Assembly: GCA_031264475.1 (NCBI GenBank)
Contig: JAISEA010000066.1
Span: 1-13,075 of the forward strand
DNA from: Treponema sp.
GTDB taxonomy: Bacteria; Spirochaetota; Spirochaetia; Treponematales; Breznakiellaceae
Length of the DNA stretch: 13,075 bases
Reading direction: 5' to 3'
Every line of letters begins with the position of its first letter. Position 1 is the stretch's first letter. This document shows positions 5,757-13,075 of this stretch, piece after piece. The notes beneath the pieces are model-generated. The model saw only the letters and a list, made by a program, of their open reading frames with translations, made no database searches and was not told the DNA's origin. The translations under genes were made by a program, and so were the position numbers.

Positions 5757-8700
5757 ATGAAAAGAACGTTACTAGGGGCCGGAATAGCAATAATCTTGCT
5801 TTTTTCGGCGTGCGACAACGGCAACGGCGGTAATAACGAAGGCGAAAAGGAAACAGGGAGCATTGTTGATTATGTTTTGCCCTATTCACCTTACAATTAC
5901 GAAGTGCTGAAGTCTCAATTTACAGCGGGACCGATAACGGTTGACGGACAGCTTGACGAGGCGGCATGGGCGGCGGCGACAAGCTCTACCATTGACAACT
6001 TCAAGCACCCGACGAATCCTGCTGATCTCATTGGCGCCGGCGCACCCACAGGGACTATCAAATCTGTGTGGGATGGGTACACGCTGTATATCGCTGTTGA
6101 TGTCAACGATACCACGCCGGCGAATTGGGATAGTCTCGAAGCCGACTCGGTACCTACAAGCGATCCGTTAGGTAGTGAGGCTGTGATTGTCAAATCAAAC
6201 GGGGCATACGGTTCAAAGGGTCCCGGAGCGCCTGGACCTTGGGGGTGGACAGCAACAGCTCCATGGAACGGCGTATTTGATAATGTCGAGTTTGATATTG
6301 ACTTCTGGAACGACAAAATCGACAAATGGGCTGACGATGACGGCATCTTTGCCATAAGTCGGAGTGGAAAGCTGGTTTATGACGTAAACGTCGGTGGATC
6401 AATGGGCGAAGGTACACAGGCTTCTGTTCATGCAAGCCCGGATGCCCGTGAATATACAGATCGTGTCAAGGCTTACAAAGCGATGGAAAAAGACGGCGGT
6501 GGCTATATCATTGAGCTTGCCCTTGAGATTTACGGCGCGAAACCCGGCAATGGTACCGCCTTCGGCATTGATGTAATGATAAGTGATTCAACTTCCGACA
6601 ATATCGTGCGGACATCCCGTACCTATTGGAGTCATAGTAACAACAATTATCGGTTCAGCAGTGTGGATGGCAATTTAGACTGGGGAACCATTGTTCTTAC
6701 AGGGCATCCCAATGACTCTATCCAAAGCGACTTCGCAAAGAGTAGTTGGATGTTGACCAACGCTATCCGTTGGGTTGACAAGAATCTGCCCGGTACAACA
6801 GGTTACACCGATTCCGCTACTTCAGTAGCGAACAACTGGACTTCTGCAACATGGACAGCGCTTAATACGGCTATGCAGGCGGGAAGGGCGATAGACAGGG
6901 AAACCGCCGTTCAGGAAACTATAAAAGGTGCGGCGCAGAATATTGAAGCGGCGATAGCTGGACTCGTGCAAGCGGACGACCCCATAGGAGCGACCGCCAT
7001 GACCTATCCTGTAACCAACAGCCTACCTGACCCGCTGGTGTTCAAGACGAATCTAACCGGCAAGAATCCAAGCGATGTTGTCGCCAATGCTGATGACTGG
7101 GCGAGACGCGCCGATGAAATACGGCAGTTGGCTTCTATTTACGAATACGGCCCCAAGCCGGGCGCGCCTGCGAGTGTCCAAGTTACAAAGATAACAGGCA
7201 TTTCAGGATTCCCCGCTCACTGGGAACCGGCTCCATGGTATTATCCATTCAATCCTCCAATGAAGGTCGCAATGACGGGTAGTAGCTACACTATAGACTC
7301 CGTTATTACGTATGCGGGAACGGAAGATTCTGTCCCCGCAGGGAAAACCGCTGTAGCTGGTAGCGCAAATATTACATTCAATCTTTATACGCCGTCATTG
7401 GAAGCAAACAAAACTGCACCGGTTCTGCTGAACTATGATGGTAACCAAACTGAGTTCACCCAGAGCGGCGTTGCGATCATGAGTATACCAGCCGCCGTTA
7501 CGGCCGATGATCGTGTTAATCCATGGGGCGATGTTCGCACCGGAACATTCCGTCAATTCTTCCCTTATGAAGCGCGAGGACAGCGTTACGAGATGAGTAA
7601 CGAAATGGGCGCGGCATGGGGTGCATGGCGGGCTATTGATGCCCTTAAAGCTGGAAAGAATGTGCCTATTACGGAAAAATCCATTAGCATCTCTACACCT
7701 ACAACAACAGGCAACAACTATACTATTAAGGATAGGATGTCCGCTGAACAGGTAACGGTGGTAATTGATTGGTTTGGTATGCAAATCCCAATGGCATTGG
7801 ATGTATGGTGGCAAGTCGGGCAGTTGGAAGGCGCAGATACGGTCGAAGTACAAAGCGGCAATGGAAAGCCCACGATGTTATATCTACAACCCGGTTCCCC
7901 GGCGCCCGAGACAACCAAGGATTTGATATTCAGGAAAGTTGAACATCTTAACGATATAGGGGAATGGAAAGATGTTACCGAGGAACGTTTCGGCGAAACG
8001 TATATTAACACTCCGGATTACACGGGAAACAACTGGAGTGGAGATGTTCCCAAACCGCTTACCGCTACGCAGACCATAGGGGCAGAAACCAATACAGGTA
8101 AGACACTTGCCGATCTTATCGCATATGATACTGACAGCAATCCATCGCAACTCGCGGTTACCGGTTATTCTATTAACGGTAAGTACGCTTTTACCGCTGG
8201 TCTTTTTGACGAACGCATCAAAGTAGTCATCCCCGGCGCGGCTGGCGCTTCTGGACCACAGACATGGCGCTACAATCCTGAGGCAACGGTCTACAGTGCA
8301 GGCAATGGCAACAGCGCGGGCGGCGAGCTTATCGGCGACCATGTTATGAAGAATCCGGGGCGATCTACCGAAGTATTCCGCCGCTTCTTGACGAACTTCA
8401 ATTACTACGAGAGACTGCGCGGCATAGACGCAAACGGCGACTTCTCACATGGTTACGCGCAACGCCTGCCTTATGACGGACACGAACTAGTCGCCAGTAT
8501 GTACCCCCGCGCCGTTATTGAGCGTGCAGTGATGAACGACTTCAACGACGGTTCAGAACAGGACGCTATAGCCTTCCAAGGAGCGCGCCTTGTATACCGT
8601 AAACTCGTTGATTCAGGTGTTGCGGCAAGTACGCCCGGCGGCGTAACGGTAACCAAAGACGGCATTAACGATTTGATTGTGTTCAACTACCACAAATGGT

Positions 8701-8960
8701 TTTCCGATGGCGATCCGCACGGCGGCGTTGCAAATGAGCAGAGGGTCAACGAATCCCTCTACATGAATTGGTATTTCAACGGCGGTACAACACCTACATA
8801 TTTAAGCAACGAACAGTTGTTTGCATGGAACACAGACCCGTTTTTTGAAGACGTGTTGGTAGCGGGCGGTTCTAATGCCTATGAACGGCATTACGGCGGG
8901 TTCCCTGTTATGATGCCGTGGTCTTGGGCTAGTTCATATTATCCAGCGAAATCGAAATAG
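5757..8960 (+). CDS. Lipoprotein with CBM9-like, FIVAR-like and CE15 glucuronoyl-esterase-like domains
   Basis: 1067 residues. The signal peptide ends in LFSAC with lipidated C19, followed by a Gly/Asn/Glu-rich tether. Residues about 50-317 form a CBM9-like module (ITVDGQLDEAAW, WDGYTLYIAVDVND, YWSHSNNNYRF), known to bind xylan or cellulose ends. About 360-405 resembles a FIVAR helical segment. From about 435 the CE15 fold follows: DDWARRADEI, then WGAWRAIDAL near 621-630, the nucleophile elbow GYSINGK with S805, FDERIKVVIPGAAG, LPYDGHEL, and the likely catalytic H988 in DPHGG. CE15 enzymes cleave esters between lignin alcohols and glucuronic acid on xylan. Two oddities: the elbow normally reads G-C-S-R-x-G and the oxyanion Arg is Ile806 here, and about 140 extra residues precede the elbow. 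It is probably anchored on the cell surface. The next gene starts 10 nt downstream. CE15 membership is well supported; substrate is inferred. Confidence 0.87.
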   Translation: MKRTLLGAGIAIILLFSACDNGNGGNNEGEKETGSIVDYVLPYSPYNYEVLKSQFTAGPITVDGQLDEAAWAAATSSTIDNFKHPTNPADLIGAGAPTGTIKSVWDGYTLYIAVDVNDTTPANWDSLEADSVPTSDPLGSEAVIVKSNGAYGSKGPGAPGPWGWTATAPWNGVFDNVEFDIDFWNDKIDKWADDDGIFAISRSGKLVYDVNVGGSMGEGTQASVHASPDAREYTDRVKAYKAMEKDGGGYIIELALEIYGAKPGNGTAFGIDVMISDSTSDNIVRTSRTYWSHSNNNYRFSSVDGNLDWGTIVLTGHPNDSIQSDFAKSSWMLTNAIRWVDKNLPGTTGYTDSATSVANNWTSATWTALNTAMQAGRAIDRETAVQETIKGAAQNIEAAIAGLVQADDPIGATAMTYPVTNSLPDPLVFKTNLTGKNPSDVVANADDWARRADEIRQLASIYEYGPKPGAPASVQVTKITGISGFPAHWEPAPWYYPFNPPMKVAMTGSSYTIDSVITYAGTEDSVPAGKTAVAGSANITFNLYTPSLEANKTAPVLLNYDGNQTEFTQSGVAIMSIPAAVTADDRVNPWGDVRTGTFRQFFPYEARGQRYEMSNEMGAAWGAWRAIDALKAGKNVPITEKSISISTPTTTGNNYTIKDRMSAEQVTVVIDWFGMQIPMALDVWWQVGQLEGADTVEVQSGNGKPTMLYLQPGSPAPETTKDLIFRKVEHLNDIGEWKDVTEERFGETYINTPDYTGNNWSGDVPKPLTATQTIGAETNTGKTLADLIAYDTDSNPSQLAVTGYSINGKYAFTAGLFDERIKVVIPGAAGASGPQTWRYNPEATVYSAGNGNSAGGELIGDHVMKNPGRSTEVFRRFLTNFNYYERLRGIDANGDFSHGYAQRLPYDGHELVASMYPRAVIERAVMNDFNDGSEQDAIAFQGARLVYRKLVDSGVAASTPGGVTVTKDGINDLIVFNYHKWFSDGDPHGGVANEQRVNESLYMNWYFNGGTTPTYLSNEQLFAWNTDPFFEDVLVAGGSNAYERHYGGFPVMMPWSWASSYYPAKSK

Positions 8961-8970
8961 GAGGAAAGAA

Positions 8971-9459
8971 ATGAAGAAAATACTAATTGCGGCGAGCGCC
9001 GTATTCGTTATAGCCTTGTTCGTGGCTTGCGCTGAAGCAGGGATAGAGATCCCCTCGGCAGACGAGGCAAATCCCTTAGCGAGAGCCATCAATTTGCCAG
9101 ATTCATCATGGTCAGACACGCTGAGTCCAGAAACAGCCCTTGAATTTTCCGTTACTCAAGTTACTCTGGGTGGTGGAAAAACCGGGGCTACAAATTGGTA
9201 CTGGGGTGCCTTGGATGGACAGTCATTCACATTTGATATGGTAAACGATACCGACGTTATGGAAGGCATCATCAACAGAACAGAAAACAACTGGGGATAT
9301 GACACGCCCCTGCCGGATGCAATGGTCGTGGTATGGACGGACGTCACTAAACAGATTGGTTTCCAGCTCTACTATTATGAAAAGACTGAAGGTAGATACA
9401 ACTACGACCGACTAGTCTGTTGGGGTGTAGGACAGCCTCACGAGTTTAAACGGAACTAA
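8971..9459 (+). CDS. Small lipoprotein of unknown function
   Basis: 162 residues. The signal peptide has K2, K3, a hydrophobic core and LFVAC, with C20 as the lipid site, closely parallel to LFSAC of the gene before. The mature part is about 140 residues and not recognised. It is rich in Trp, Tyr and Asp and looks beta-strand rich (TNWYWGALDGQSFTFDM, NNWGYDTPLPDAMVVVW, IGFQLYYYE), with the aromatic content typical of carbohydrate-binding or surface-exposed folds. AGGAGGA overlaps the stop of the esterase gene and lies 5 nt before the ATG, so the two are co-translated. A terminator-like hairpin follows. A role as a helper or glycan-binding partner of the CE15 lipoprotein is inference from the neighbourhood only. 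Confidence 0.8.
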   Translation: MKKILIAASAVFVIALFVACAEAGIEIPSADEANPLARAINLPDSSWSDTLSPETALEFSVTQVTLGGGKTGATNWYWGALDGQSFTFDMVNDTDVMEGIINRTENNWGYDTPLPDAMVVVWTDVTKQIGFQLYYYEKTEGRYNYDRLVCWGVGQPHEFKRN

Positions 9460-9468
9460 TTGAAAGAT

Positions 9469-9522
9469 AAGGGGAGTTAGGAGCGATAAAAGCGAGATAA
9501 TATTGCACCTACTCCCCTTTTT
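9469..9522 (+). terminator. Rho-independent terminator inside the cluster
   Basis: AAGGGGAGT-T-AGG (9469-9481) pairs with CCT-ACTCCCCTT (9508-9519), a 12-bp stem with one bulged T and a loop of about 26 nt, followed by a T-run through 9522. It divides the surface-protein genes from the GH4 gene, whose ATG is only 14 nt later. The GH4 gene therefore needs read-through, a cut transcript or its own promoter. I find no convincing promoter in the gap. Confidence 0.7.
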
Positions 9523-9536
9523 GCCGATAAATAAAT

Positions 9537-10958
9537 ATGAGTATAGATAATATAAAAATAGCTTACATAGGCGGCGGTTCGCGCAACTGGGCGTGGGTCC
9601 TGATGCAAGACCTCTGCTTTGAAAAGGATGTCGGAGGTCTTATAGCGCTGTACGACATAAATATGGAAGACGCAAAGACCAATGAGATCATCGGTAACCG
9701 TCTTATGGCGGCGCATAACCCGCGATGGCGTTTTCAGGCGGTTCCGTCCTTGATGGATGCGCTTAAGGATAGCGCGTTTGTGTTCGTGTCTATTCTGCCC
9801 GGTGATTTTAAAGAGATGTCCGTTGACGTCCATGCGCCCGAAGATTATGGTATTTGGCAATCCGTAGGCGACACCGCGGGACCGGGTGGACTTATGCGCG
9901 CCTTACGGACTATCCCCCAGTTTCGTACAGTAGCCCGTGCTGTGCGGGAATATGCGCCTAACGCTTGGGTTGTCAATTACACTAATCCCATGAGTATCTG
10001 TACCCGTACCCTCTACAAAGAATTTCCGCAGATCAAGGCTTTTGGGTGCTGTCATGAAGTATTCAATACTCAAAAACTACTCGCCGCGGTTCTGGAAGAC
10101 GCGGGACTTGCCGAAAAAGGCTCTATTCAACGTGAAGAAATCAAGACCAGAGTCTTGGGCATAAACCACTTCACATGGTTTGACCAAGCTTCGTGGAAAG
10201 ATACGGATATTTTCCCCTACTATCAAAAGTTTACGGAAAAATACGCGGAAACAGGCTTTCGAAGCGCCGGAGCCGCGACAACCTTCGCGGGCGGCGGCGC
10301 AGATGCGTCTGACGATGACGAAGTGGAACGCTGTAAATATTTTACATCCGCAGAACGAGTGAAACTCGACCTGTTTCGGCGTTACAGGCTTATAGCCGCG
10401 GCTGGAGATAGGCATCTCGCAGAGTTCTGTCCTCATTCGTGGTATCTGGCAAACCCCGATCAGATCGAGTATTGGGGTTTTGCGTTGACGCCTGTTTCGT
10501 GGCGTGTCCGCAACCGTGAGAAGCTGAAACAGCGGGCATCCGCATATCGGAGCGGCGTGAAAACTATGACGCCCATCTCATCTGGCGAGGAGGGTTTGAA
10601 TATAATGAAAGCGCTTTTGGGACTGGGGGATATTGTTACTAACGTCAACCTACCTAACGATGGTCAGATGCCTAATCTGCCTGCGGGTGCGGTCGTTGAA
10701 ACAAACGCCTTCTTTTCGAGGGGCAACATTCAACCGCTTTTGACAAAAGGCTTGCCTACAGACATCAACGCTCTGGTTTTACCTCATGTATGGGCGCAGG
10801 AAGGTATAATCGAGGCGGTTTTCGAGTGTGATACAGAAAAAGCCTTTCGCGTCTTTTCCCACGATCCTTCGATTCAAAGCCTGTCGCTCAAAGACGCCCG
10901 CGCCTTGTTTGATGAAATGTGCGGGAAAACTCTGCGCGAGGGAATAGGCGGGCTTTAG
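9537..10958 (+). CDS. GH4 family NAD- and metal-dependent glycosidase, possibly alpha-glucuronidase
   Basis: 473 residues with no signal peptide, so cytoplasmic. The NAD site is IAYIGGGSRNW (8-18) and ALYDINMEDAK follows the next strand. VNYTNPMS (near 152-159) is the family's NxxNP region. The metal-binding Cys is C172 in CCHEV and the metal-binding His is H211 in GINHFTWF. GH4 enzymes cleave glycosides by an oxidation, elimination and reduction cycle using NAD and Mn. Within the family the residues after the Cys track substrate: CDMP and CNVP for 6-phospho sugars, CHSV for alpha-glucosides and galactosides, CHGx for alpha-glucuronides. CHEV fits none exactly, but His rather than Asp/Asn argues against a phosphorylated substrate. 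With a CE15 gene upstream, a uronic acid substrate is my best guess. No clear Shine-Dalgarno precedes the ATG, which lies just after a terminator hairpin. Family is firm; substrate is not. Confidence 0.87.
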   Translation: MSIDNIKIAYIGGGSRNWAWVLMQDLCFEKDVGGLIALYDINMEDAKTNEIIGNRLMAAHNPRWRFQAVPSLMDALKDSAFVFVSILPGDFKEMSVDVHAPEDYGIWQSVGDTAGPGGLMRALRTIPQFRTVARAVREYAPNAWVVNYTNPMSICTRTLYKEFPQIKAFGCCHEVFNTQKLLAAVLEDAGLAEKGSIQREEIKTRVLGINHFTWFDQASWKDTDIFPYYQKFTEKYAETGFRSAGAATTFAGGGADASDDDEVERCKYFTSAERVKLDLFRRYRLIAAAGDRHLAEFCPHSWYLANPDQIEYWGFALTPVSWRVRNREKLKQRASAYRSGVKTMTPISSGEEGLNIMKALLGLGDIVTNVNLPNDGQMPNLPAGAVVETNAFFSRGNIQPLLTKGLPTDINALVLPHVWAQEGIIEAVFECDTEKAFRVFSHDPSIQSLSLKDARALFDEMCGKTLREGIGGL

Positions 10959-10970
10959 CTCTAGGAAAAC

Positions 10971-13010
10971 ATGATAGACCGATACAAGCTGATAAGCCGC
11001 CATAACCCACATTATATAAAAGAAGAAAAGCAAGCGCCACTGTCTGTAGGCAACGGTGGGTTTTGTTTTACTTCGGACTTTACCGGTTTGCAGACTTTTT
11101 TTGGTTCTTTTAACAATGACGCTACAGGCGCGTTTCCTCTCTGCACGATGGCTGAATGGGGCTGGCATCGTTATGCGGATGCACCGCCGATAACGGCGTG
11201 TCCGCGGCTTACTCCTTTTGACACAGACGGCAGAACGGTCGGGTATGCGGTTGACGATACGGGTCAGCAAGAGCTTTTCTATGGGTTGCGTCGTAACGCG
11301 CATAAATTCCACCTGGGGCTTTTGTCTTTTACTTTAAAGGACAGCCCATTGATCAGGGAACAATGTGAGCCGATTCAACAGACTTTGAACCTGTGGACAG
11401 GAACGCTTATTTCCGAATTTATCGTGAATGGAGAACCTGTCCGTACGGAAACTTTTGTACATCCGTATGAGGACAGCGTCTACATAAAGGCGACATCCCC
11501 GCTCATTAAAAAGCGTATACTCGGTATCAGTCTTGAATTCCCTTATGCCAGCCATCGGAAGAGCGGCGCTGACTTCGCAGGCTCACATCTTCATACAACG
11601 TCTGTTGTAGAAAATGAACGCTCCCACATCTCCCTACGCCGCATCATGGACGAAACTAAATACTATGTTACCGCGGGACTAGGCGTGGGCGTTTCTGCGC
11701 GGGAAGCGGGAACGCACCGGATCTTGTTTGAATATGGAAATAGCGACGGGGAGATTCTGTCGCTTGTCGTCCATTTTGGTGTAGAGAATCGCCCGCCTTC
11801 CTTGTTCGCAGATGCGGAGACGGCGCGGGACGCCTTTTGGCAAAAGTATTGGACAGGCGGTGGCGCCATAGCCTTTTCCGATGTGGACGATCCGCGAGCG
11901 GCTGAACTTGAGCGGCGGCTCGTACTTTCTCAATACGTTACCGCGATTCAATGCCGAGGCGAATTGCCGCCTGCGGAAACAGGACTTTCCTGCAATAGCT
12001 GGTACGGGAAGTTTCACCTTGAGATGCTTTTCTGGCATACTGCGCACTTTGCGTTGTGGGGTCGGATCGAAGAAGTGAAGAATATGCTGGCGTATTGCAG
12101 GAAAATCCTGCCGGTCGCCAAGCGTATAGCCGCGTCTCAAGGCTACGCTGGCGCGCGCTTGCCCAAGATGTGCGACCCATCGGGTGAGAATACCCCGTCT
12201 TCGATTGCCGTTCTCCTGTTATGGCAACAGCCTCACCCCATCATGCTCATCGAGTTGTGCTATAGAGCAGACCCTTCACTAGACTTCCTGCGTGAATACC
12301 GTGAACTTATCGTTGAAACCGCGGAATTCATGCGCGATTTTCTACGTTATGACAAGAAACGAGGCGTCTACATTCTTGGTCCGCCTTACATACCCGCGCA
12401 GGAACGCCACGACCCGCGTACTGTGCTGAATGCGCCCTATGAACTAGAGTATTTTCGGTGGGCGCTTATGAAGGCTGACGAGTGGCTTGAACGGCTGGGT
12501 GAAAAGCCGCGTTTCGGAGATTATGTTGAGAAAATGGTAAGCCCGGCATACAAAGGCGGCGTGTATTTGGCGCACGAGAATTGCCCGAATACTTTCTCTC
12601 AATTGCCCTTTTATACCGATCATCCGTCTATGCTTGCCATGTTTGGCGTGCTGAACAGTGGAAGGGTAGACAAGGCGCTTATGTCGGAGACTTTGGACAA
12701 GATTTTGGATGTATGGAATATGGAAAGTCTTTACGGCTGGGATTTTCCGATGATGGCGATGACCGCGTGCCGTCTGGGGCGTTATGAGGATGCGGTAAAT
12801 CTATTGCTGATGGACAGTCCCAAGAATACTTATCTGCCCAACGGTCATAATAGACAGGAGGGGGATGCGGCTCTGCCCCTCTATCTACCCGGCAACGGAG
12901 GCTTGCTCCTTGCCACGGCTATGCTTGCCGCGGGTTTCGATGGGAATGAAGGTTGTCATTTCCCGAAGAGTTTTAATGCGGAGGTTGAGAATATCCATGC
13001 GTACATCTGA
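10971..13010 (+). CDS. (alpha/alpha)6-barrel glycoside-hydrolase-like protein of unassigned family
   Basis: 679 residues with no signal peptide. The N-terminal third is a beta-rich region beginning LISRHNPHY...PLSVGNGGFCFTSDFTGLQTF, as in the beta-sandwich that precedes six-hairpin glycosidase barrels. The C-terminal part has the repeated helical hairpins of an (alpha/alpha)6 barrel. Candidate active-site stretches are GKFHLEMLFWH with H349 and E351, CDPSGENTPSS with E406, and LYGWDFPMMAMTACRLG near the end. The layout recalls GH65/GH95-type enzymes, and proteins with this opening are widespread in plant-polysaccharide degraders but mostly unnamed. AGGA lies 4 nt before the ATG and the GH4 stop is 12 nt upstream, so they are co-transcribed. 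Its stop overlaps the next gene by 14 bp. I would expect action on an oligosaccharide in the cytoplasm. The reaction is unknown to me. Confidence 0.7.
   Translation: MIDRYKLISRHNPHYIKEEKQAPLSVGNGGFCFTSDFTGLQTFFGSFNNDATGAFPLCTMAEWGWHRYADAPPITACPRLTPFDTDGRTVGYAVDDTGQQELFYGLRRNAHKFHLGLLSFTLKDSPLIREQCEPIQQTLNLWTGTLISEFIVNGEPVRTETFVHPYEDSVYIKATSPLIKKRILGISLEFPYASHRKSGADFAGSHLHTTSVVENERSHISLRRIMDETKYYVTAGLGVGVSAREAGTHRILFEYGNSDGEILSLVVHFGVENRPPSLFADAETARDAFWQKYWTGGGAIAFSDVDDPRAAELERRLVLSQYVTAIQCRGELPPAETGLSCNSWYGKFHLEMLFWHTAHFALWGRIEEVKNMLAYCRKILPVAKRIAASQGYAGARLPKMCDPSGENTPSSIAVLLLWQQPHPIMLIELCYRADPSLDFLREYRELIVETAEFMRDFLRYDKKRGVYILGPPYIPAQERHDPRTVLNAPYELEYFRWALMKADEWLERLGEKPRFGDYVEKMVSPAYKGGVYLAHENCPNTFSQLPFYTDHPSMLAMFGVLNSGRVDKALMSETLDKILDVWNMESLYGWDFPMMAMTACRLGRYEDAVNLLLMDSPKNTYLPNGHNRQEGDAALPLYLPGNGGLLLATAMLAAGFDGNEGCHFPKSFNAEVENIHAYI
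12980..12984 (+). promoter_or_regulatory. Ribosome binding site of the GH43-like gene inside the upstream coding region
   Basis: GGAGG lies 12 nt before the ATG at 12997, within the last codons of the (alpha/alpha)6 gene. The spacing is somewhat long, but the overlap of the two genes supports coupled translation. Confidence 0.5.
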
Positions 13011-13075
13011 TATACAGATTCGTGATCCATTTGTGGTTTTAGAAGACGGCGTCTACTATCTGTTTGGCACTACAG
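12997..13075 (+). CDS. Start of a GH43-like (five-bladed propeller) glycosidase, cut off by the window
   Basis: Only 26 residues are visible. They start MRTSDIQIRDPFVV and continue with a DGVYYLFGT strand. RDPFVV followed by DGxYYLFGT is the classic first-blade signature of GH43-type enzymes, with D10 as the likely catalytic base. Many GH43 enzymes are beta-xylosidases or alpha-arabinofuranosidases, which would suit a hemicellulose cluster. No signal peptide precedes the first blade, so it is probably cytoplasmic. GH32, GH117 or GH130 relatives share the propeller and cannot be excluded from this fragment. The start overlaps the previous gene by 14 bp. Confidence 0.68.
   Translation, partial: MRTSDIQIRDPFVVLEDGVYYLFGTT

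Overview
The window looks like chromosomal DNA of a host-associated spirochaete, most likely a gut Treponema-type organism (termite or herbivore gut is my guess). The reasons are a DUF1957/DUF4912/TrmB cluster, lipoproteins with relaxed spirochaete-style lipoboxes, about 50% GC with AT-rich intergenic regions, and a plant cell wall degrading gene set without SusC/SusD genes. The taxon is inferred from gene content only.

Layout. (1) 1-561, + strand: the 3' part of a DUF4469-type protein. (2) 556-1275: a gene-free, repeat-built intergenic element between two convergent genes. It is bounded by about 93-bp imperfect inverted repeats and holds an intrinsic terminator, six exact-period 23-bp tandem units, a GC-rich palindromic segment and a low-complexity purine-rich stretch. 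(3) 4098-1270, - strand: a tightly packed operon of DUF4912 protein, GH57/DUF1957 protein (a glucan branching enzyme relative) and trmB, with a TTGACA-N17-CATTAT promoter very close to the first ATG. (4) 4099-4259: a divergent regulatory region with operator-like repeats. (5) 4260-13075, + strand: a carbohydrate-utilisation cluster.

The + strand cluster encodes, in order: an outer-membrane beta-barrel-like protein; a 1067-residue lipoprotein with a CBM9-like module, a FIVAR-like segment and a CE15 glucuronoyl-esterase-like domain; a small lipoprotein of unknown function; a GH4 family NAD/metal-dependent glycosidase; a (alpha/alpha)6 glycosidase-like protein of no firmly assigned family; and the start of a GH43-like protein that runs off the window. 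Hairpins with T-rich tails lie after the porin-like gene and after the small lipoprotein gene, so the cell-surface part and the cytoplasmic part are probably expressed at different levels.

Working model (inference): surface lipoproteins bind glucuronoxylan or lignin-carbohydrate material and cleave glucuronoyl esters. Products enter through the barrel protein, and exported or cytoplasmic GH4, (alpha/alpha)6 and GH43 enzymes trim uronic acid and pentose side groups. This would be a SusCD-independent hemicellulose locus in a spirochaete.
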